Source: IMCC26077 sp964490435 (GTDB lineage: Bacteria; Actinomycetota; Actinomycetes; Nanopelagicales; Nanopelagicaceae). Taken from it: a stretch of 27,519 nt of DNA. Position numbers and translations under genes: made by a program. Under the pieces are notes generated by a model, which saw nothing but the letters and a program-made list of their open reading frames with translations, ran no database searches and was not told the DNA's origin. The stretch is taken from NCBI GenBank assembly GCA_964490435.1, contig CAZBCF010000019.1, positions 1-27,519 of the forward strand. Reading direction: 5' to 3'. Positions 24,970-27,519 of this stretch are shown here, piece after piece (position 1 is the stretch's first letter; each line of letters starts with the position of its first letter).

Positions 24970-26042
24970 TGTCACTTCGTTTTCGGCGTTCGATAAAACT
25001 TATCCCCGGAGTACGCCTTAATTTCAGTAAGAGCACAATTGGGCTTTCAGTTGGCGTTCCAGGAGCCCGAGTGAGCCTGAATTCACGCGGCGATATCTAC
25101 TCGTCCGCGGGAATCCCTGGGACCGGTCTCTATAACGTCGAACGAGGATCGCTTCGCGGCTCACGTTCTTCGCGCCGTCGTGCCGAGGCTGCTCAATCTG
25201 CTGCAGGCGAGATGTACCTGCCGAACAAACCACCGAAACCTGGCCTCTTTGCCAATAGGCGCGAACGAGTCTTTTACGCTTTTTTGAAGAAGCATTTTGA
25301 TGGAACAACGCCTCAATTAGACTCTCAAATAGATCAGGCAATAATCGATGAAGCGCTGGCGCTGGCACAGTCAACTAAGAAGTTGCACTATACATATTTG
25401 TCCATTGCGTTCTTGGTCGGTGCACGTGATGAAGAGAAATTACCTAACATCCTTGAAGTAGCCGCAGATGTGTGGCAGAACCGAGCGCGCGCTTTTGGTA
25501 TTTATGAAGCACGAAAGTATTTCCCCCAGATGCGCATCAAGGTTGAGATAACGCCAGGAATATCTTTTGACGACATATTCGGGGAGGGTGCCTTTGGCTT
25601 TCTCTACGTCGAAGTACTCCAGGCGGCTAAGCAAGTAGATCGTGCATTGCAAGTGTTGGCAGAGATTGGAACTAATCAATTAACGGCAGTCTCTGCAGCC
25701 GATCTTGAGCTTTCCGAGAAGAGATTTCACGATGTGCTTGACTCAACTGAGGACTTGGAACTTGAGGATGAGGCGACCGGGATGCTCTTTATCATGCGGG
25801 CTGCTGCACTCTCCGAGCTTGGCTTCCATGACGGGGCGCTAGAGGCGATCAAAAAGGTGGTTGCCAAGCGCTCGCTGGATGAGCAGGTGCGGAACCGAGC
25901 GCTCTGGGAGCGTGCCAATATCTACGAACGTCAAGGCAAGAGATCCTTGGCATTGAAGGAGTTGGAGAAAATCGTTTTGGCCGACAGTCAATACCCGCAA
26001 GTGTTGGAGCGAATTGAGAACCTCCGAAAGGAGAAACCATGA
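24969..26042 (+). CDS. DUF4236 protein with TPR-like C-terminal region, function unknown
   Basis: The 357-aa product begins with a DUF4236 domain (about 1-60): MSLRFRRSIKLIPGVRLNFSK, then glycine-rich short strands ending SSAGIPGTGLY. A basic Arg/Ser-rich linker follows (about 60-75). Residues 90-230 have no recognised motif. Residues 255-357 look like two to three TPR-type helical hairpins, with segments such as RAAALSELGFHDGALEAIKK and ALWERANIYERQGKRSLALK. There is no signal peptide or membrane span, so it is probably cytoplasmic. It overlaps kynU by one base and the dioxygenase gene by four (ATGA), so it is translated with them. A chaperone, scaffold or regulatory role for the pathway is speculation. 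Confidence 0.8.
   Translation: MSLRFRRSIKLIPGVRLNFSKSTIGLSVGVPGARVSLNSRGDIYSSAGIPGTGLYNVERGSLRGSRSSRRRAEAAQSAAGEMYLPNKPPKPGLFANRRERVFYAFLKKHFDGTTPQLDSQIDQAIIDEALALAQSTKKLHYTYLSIAFLVGARDEEKLPNILEVAADVWQNRARAFGIYEARKYFPQMRIKVEITPGISFDDIFGEGAFGFLYVEVLQAAKQVDRALQVLAEIGTNQLTAVSAADLELSEKRFHDVLDSTEDLELEDEATGMLFIMRAAALSELGFHDGALEAIKKVVAKRSLDEQVRNRALWERANIYERQGKRSLALKELEKIVLADSQYPQVLERIENLRKEKP
26028..26034 (+). promoter_or_regulatory. Shine-Dalgarno site of the tryptophan dioxygenase gene
   Basis: AAGGAGA lies 4 nt before the ATG at 26039, inside the end of the DUF4236 gene. It supports this start and suggests independent initiation in addition to stop-start coupling. Confidence 0.7.
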
Positions 26043-26839
26043 GCAATCAAACAGATTACCAATCAGCACTCACCTACAGTAAATATCTTGCCATTGATGA
26101 ATTGCTTCAACTACAACTTCCGCTCTCTGACGGTCCGGAGCATGATGAACTTCTTTTTATCATTATTCACCAAACGTATGAATTATGGTTCAAGCAATTG
26201 CTTCATGAGTGCGCAGAAGCGCAACGTGCGCTAGAGGCTGGAGATACTCACTATGCGCTAGCACTACTTGGTCGCATCCGAACCATTATGAAAATATGTG
26301 TGGCACAAATTGATATCCTCGAGACGATGACTCCGCTCCAGTTCAATGCGTTTCGAGCACGCCTTGAATCAGCGAGTGGTTTTCAATCAGCTCAGTTCAG
26401 AGAGTTTGAAGCGCTCTTGGGTAGGCGCGATGTAAAGAGCGCCGCGCATCTTGACCCGCAGGCCCGGGCACGAGTTGAGCAACGCATGCGGGAGCGCTCC
26501 ATGTGGGATAGTGTTTTGAGATTCATCGTAAAGCGTGGTTTTTCGATTCCACCATCAATAATCGAACGTGATGTATCAGAACAATATGTAGCAAACACGC
26601 AAGTGCAAGAGGCGTTACTCGCCTTGCATAAAAAAGATCCAGAAGGTGCTTTAGTCTGTGAGCGACTAGTTGATGTCGATGAAGGTTTGCAGGAGTGGCG
26701 CTACCGCCATGTGAAGATGGTCGAGCGCACTATTGGGCAAAAGACAGGAACTGGTGGCTCATCAGGAGCTGGGTATCTTGCTAGCACGCTCTTCAAGCCG
26801 GTATTTCCTGACTTGTGGGATATCCGCGCAGCCTTTTGA
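26039..26839 (+). CDS. kynA: Tryptophan 2,3-dioxygenase
   Basis: A heme enzyme that opens the indole ring of L-tryptophan to N-formylkynurenine, the first step of the kynurenine pathway. The 266-aa product has the family residues in order: F40 and H44 in LLFIIIHQTYELWF (substrate pocket and active-site histidine), F102 and R106 in LETMTPLQFNAFR (R106 would bind the tryptophan carboxylate), SASGFQSAQFRE, the proximal heme histidine H224 in WRYRHVKMVERTIG, and T238 in GTGGSSGAGYL. It is complete. ATG at 26039 overlaps the DUF4236 stop (ATGA). Formamidase, the next enzyme, is not in the window. Confidence 0.94.
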   Translation: MSNQTDYQSALTYSKYLAIDELLQLQLPLSDGPEHDELLFIIIHQTYELWFKQLLHECAEAQRALEAGDTHYALALLGRIRTIMKICVAQIDILETMTPLQFNAFRARLESASGFQSAQFREFEALLGRRDVKSAAHLDPQARARVEQRMRERSMWDSVLRFIVKRGFSIPPSIIERDVSEQYVANTQVQEALLALHKKDPEGALVCERLVDVDEGLQEWRYRHVKMVERTIGQKTGTGGSSGAGYLASTLFKPVFPDLWDIRAAF

Positions 26840-26903
26840 TTGCTGACTTGCCAAGGTCATGCGTGTCATTCACCGCATTGCGGCTTTCGAACGCAGAGAA
26901 TAT

Positions 26904-26944
26904 GAGTTGGCCCCTGGAAGTATCAGTTCCAGGGGCCGCAACTC
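26904..26944. terminator. Long hairpin after the kynurenine operon, probable terminator
   Basis: GGCCCCTGGAA (26909-26919) pairs perfectly with TTCCAGGGGCC (26927-26937) around a 7-nt loop. After a 2-nt bulge the stem continues as GAGTT with AACTC, giving 16 base pairs. It begins 64 bp after the dioxygenase stop. There is no T run on either strand, so it is either a terminator of the U-poor kind reported in actinobacteria, an RNA-stabilising 3' structure, or part of a small RNA. Confidence 0.6.
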
Positions 26945-27011
26945 TTCGCCGGCGCGCATCTCCTTCGGCCTTCACCGTCTAATGTGAGCTGATCCATACA
27001 TCACATCTACG

Positions 27012-27035
27012 GTGTAACTAGTCTCCTAGTTACGC
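27012..27035. repeat. Inverted repeat / hairpin, possible operator
   Basis: GTAACTAG (27014-27021) and CTAGTTAC (27026-27033) form a perfect 8-bp inverted repeat around TCTC. A wobble pair and a G-C pair extend it to 10. With a 4-nt centre and no T run it resembles a dimeric repressor operator as much as an RNA hairpin. It lies about 340 bp upstream of the next gene. Confidence 0.5.
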
Positions 27036-27343
27036 GCAATGGGCGCCTTCTACGGCTCGAACCTTTCGTGTGCCAACTCCGCGATGATCAGTTGCGTTTT
27101 ACATAAATATTGCTATCTATGTAGTTGTTATCCGATCCGAAGCCTCATTGATTTCCTTTTGTCTACTCTCAATGAAGTTGGTCAATTTCTACTCCTGCTT
27201 TTTTCGACACGCAAGAGGGTTTTCCTCACTATTTCCTGAAGGTGAAGTCGAGGGTTTTCGCGTGGCGGTGGCGCTCCAGTTCAGCGGGGGAGAGTGGTTG
27301 TCGCACTTCACATGCCGGCTGGTTCCGACTTCCGGCTCCTCGG

Positions 27344-27372
27344 TAATACCCTAGAGAGCCTTACCAGGGAGG
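27344..27372 (+). promoter_or_regulatory. Promoter -10 region and ribosome-binding site of the last gene
   Basis: TAATACCCT (27344-27352) contains two overlapping candidate -10 hexamers, TAATAC and TACCCT. AGGGAGG (27366-27372) is a strong Shine-Dalgarno site ending 5 nt before the GTG at 27378. A start of transcription near 27359 would give a leader of about 19 nt. No convincing -35 is seen. Confidence 0.5.
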
Positions 27373-27377
27373 TTCTT

Positions 27378-27519
27378 GTGAGCCAGTTCCACTCAGCAAC
27401 CAGTGCGACCCAATCGCATTCGCTAGCGCCCGATGAGCGCGCCACGCTGGACCGAATCCAGGAACGGGTTCTCTGGTTATCAACTCGCATGATTGATCAT
27501 GCCAACCGTGAACGCGAGA
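27378..27519 (+). CDS. Transketolase/pyruvate-dehydrogenase-like protein, 5' end only
   Basis: An open frame that starts with GTG at 27378 and runs off the window after 47 codons. The GTG has a strong ribosome-binding site. The visible part contains a Ser/Thr/Ala-rich start and then the LDRIQERVLWLSTRMIDHANRE segment. This helix resembles the N terminus of actinobacterial thiamine-dependent transketolase-like or pyruvate dehydrogenase E1-like proteins, from memory of that family. No catalytic motif is in the visible part, so the product call is tentative, although the gene itself is well supported. Confidence 0.5.
   Translation, partial: MSQFHSATSATQSHSLAPDERATLDRIQERVLWLSTRMIDHANRERE

Larger units (their letters stand above)
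26840..27377. other. 538-bp region without a convincing gene
   Basis: This is the only long non-coding stretch of the window, larger than all other intergenic bases together. It contains a long hairpin at 26904-26944, a second at 27012-27035, an AT-rich part from about 27090 to 27230, and a promoter plus ribosome-binding site for the next gene at its right end. Small open frames here have no family features or good start signals. No tRNA could be recognised. An unannotated small RNA is possible. Confidence 0.6.

Noticed and set aside
26887..27062. Two TCGAAC half sites (26887 and 27057) resembling the actinobacterial LexA box
   Set aside because: Neither is followed by the GTTCGA half at the required spacing.
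27053..27067. TCGAACC sequence resembling a tRNA T-loop
   Set aside because: Neither strand gives matching T-stem, anticodon or acceptor arms around it.
27039..27239. A 66-codon open frame in the 538-bp gap
   Set aside because: No ribosome-binding site, a cysteine- and leucine-rich composition unlike the neighbours, and no known motif. A small membrane peptide cannot be excluded, but nothing supports it.
1..27519. Insertion sequences, prophage genes, CRISPR arrays, toxin-antitoxin pairs
   Set aside because: No transposase, integrase, phage or Cas-like products and no regularly spaced repeats were seen. All long genes have housekeeping metabolic identities apart from the DUF4236 protein.

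Overview
The window is chromosomal DNA from a bacterium that is most likely an actinomycete (Actinomycetota) with a compact, streamlined genome and roughly 50% GC by eye. The placement is inferred from the MenG sequence (close to the mycobacterial type), the style of the fourteen-subunit NuoA-N operon, the many GTG starts, the TAnnnT-type -10 boxes with leaderless starts, and the transketolase-like protein entering at the right edge. A freshwater lineage such as Nanopelagicales would fit, but this is a guess. The first 26.8 kb hold only about 334 non-coding bases (about 1.2%). Most genes abut or overlap by 1, 4 or 8 bases.

Layout. (1) 30-3489 (+): menB-menC-menD, menaquinone (vitamin K2) synthesis. 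(2) 3464-5295 (-): bioY-menF, a biotin-uptake S component translationally coupled to isochorismate synthase; menF runs into the 3' end of menD. (3) 5401-6108 (+): menG, the last menaquinone methylation, divergent from bioY across a 105-bp region with nested repeats. (4) 6232-21302 (+): nuoABCDEFGHIJKLMN, a complete NADH:quinone oxidoreductase (complex I). (5) 21312-22295 (+): a long-chain polyprenyl diphosphate synthase 9 bp after nuoN, probably making the menaquinone side chain. (6) 22257-23658 (-): yajQ-rarD, with rarD overlapping the synthase 3' end. (7) 23698-26839 (+): kynureninase, a DUF4236/TPR-like protein and tryptophan 2,3-dioxygenase, with a leaderless start on a promoter apparently shared with yajQ. 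(8) 26840-27377: 538 bp without a convincing gene, carrying two strong hairpins. (9) 27378-end (+): the 5' end of a probable transketolase/pyruvate-dehydrogenase-like protein.

How it works together. Regions 1-5 form a respiration block: chorismate goes through MenF, MenD, MenC and MenB towards dihydroxynaphthoate. A polyprenyl chain would be supplied by the synthase and attached by a MenA outside the window. MenG then gives menaquinone, which complex I reduces with NADH while pumping protons. MenH, MenE, MenA and a DHNA-CoA thioesterase are not in the window. Region 7 cleaves tryptophan via (formyl)kynurenine to anthranilate plus alanine, but no formamidase is visible.

I found no mobile element, CRISPR array, rRNA or tRNA, and no clear new multi-gene system. 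The best leads are the DUF4236 gene inside the kynurenine operon, the bioY-menF coupling with its repeat-rich control region, the symmetric yajQ/kynU promoter, and the structured 538-bp gap.
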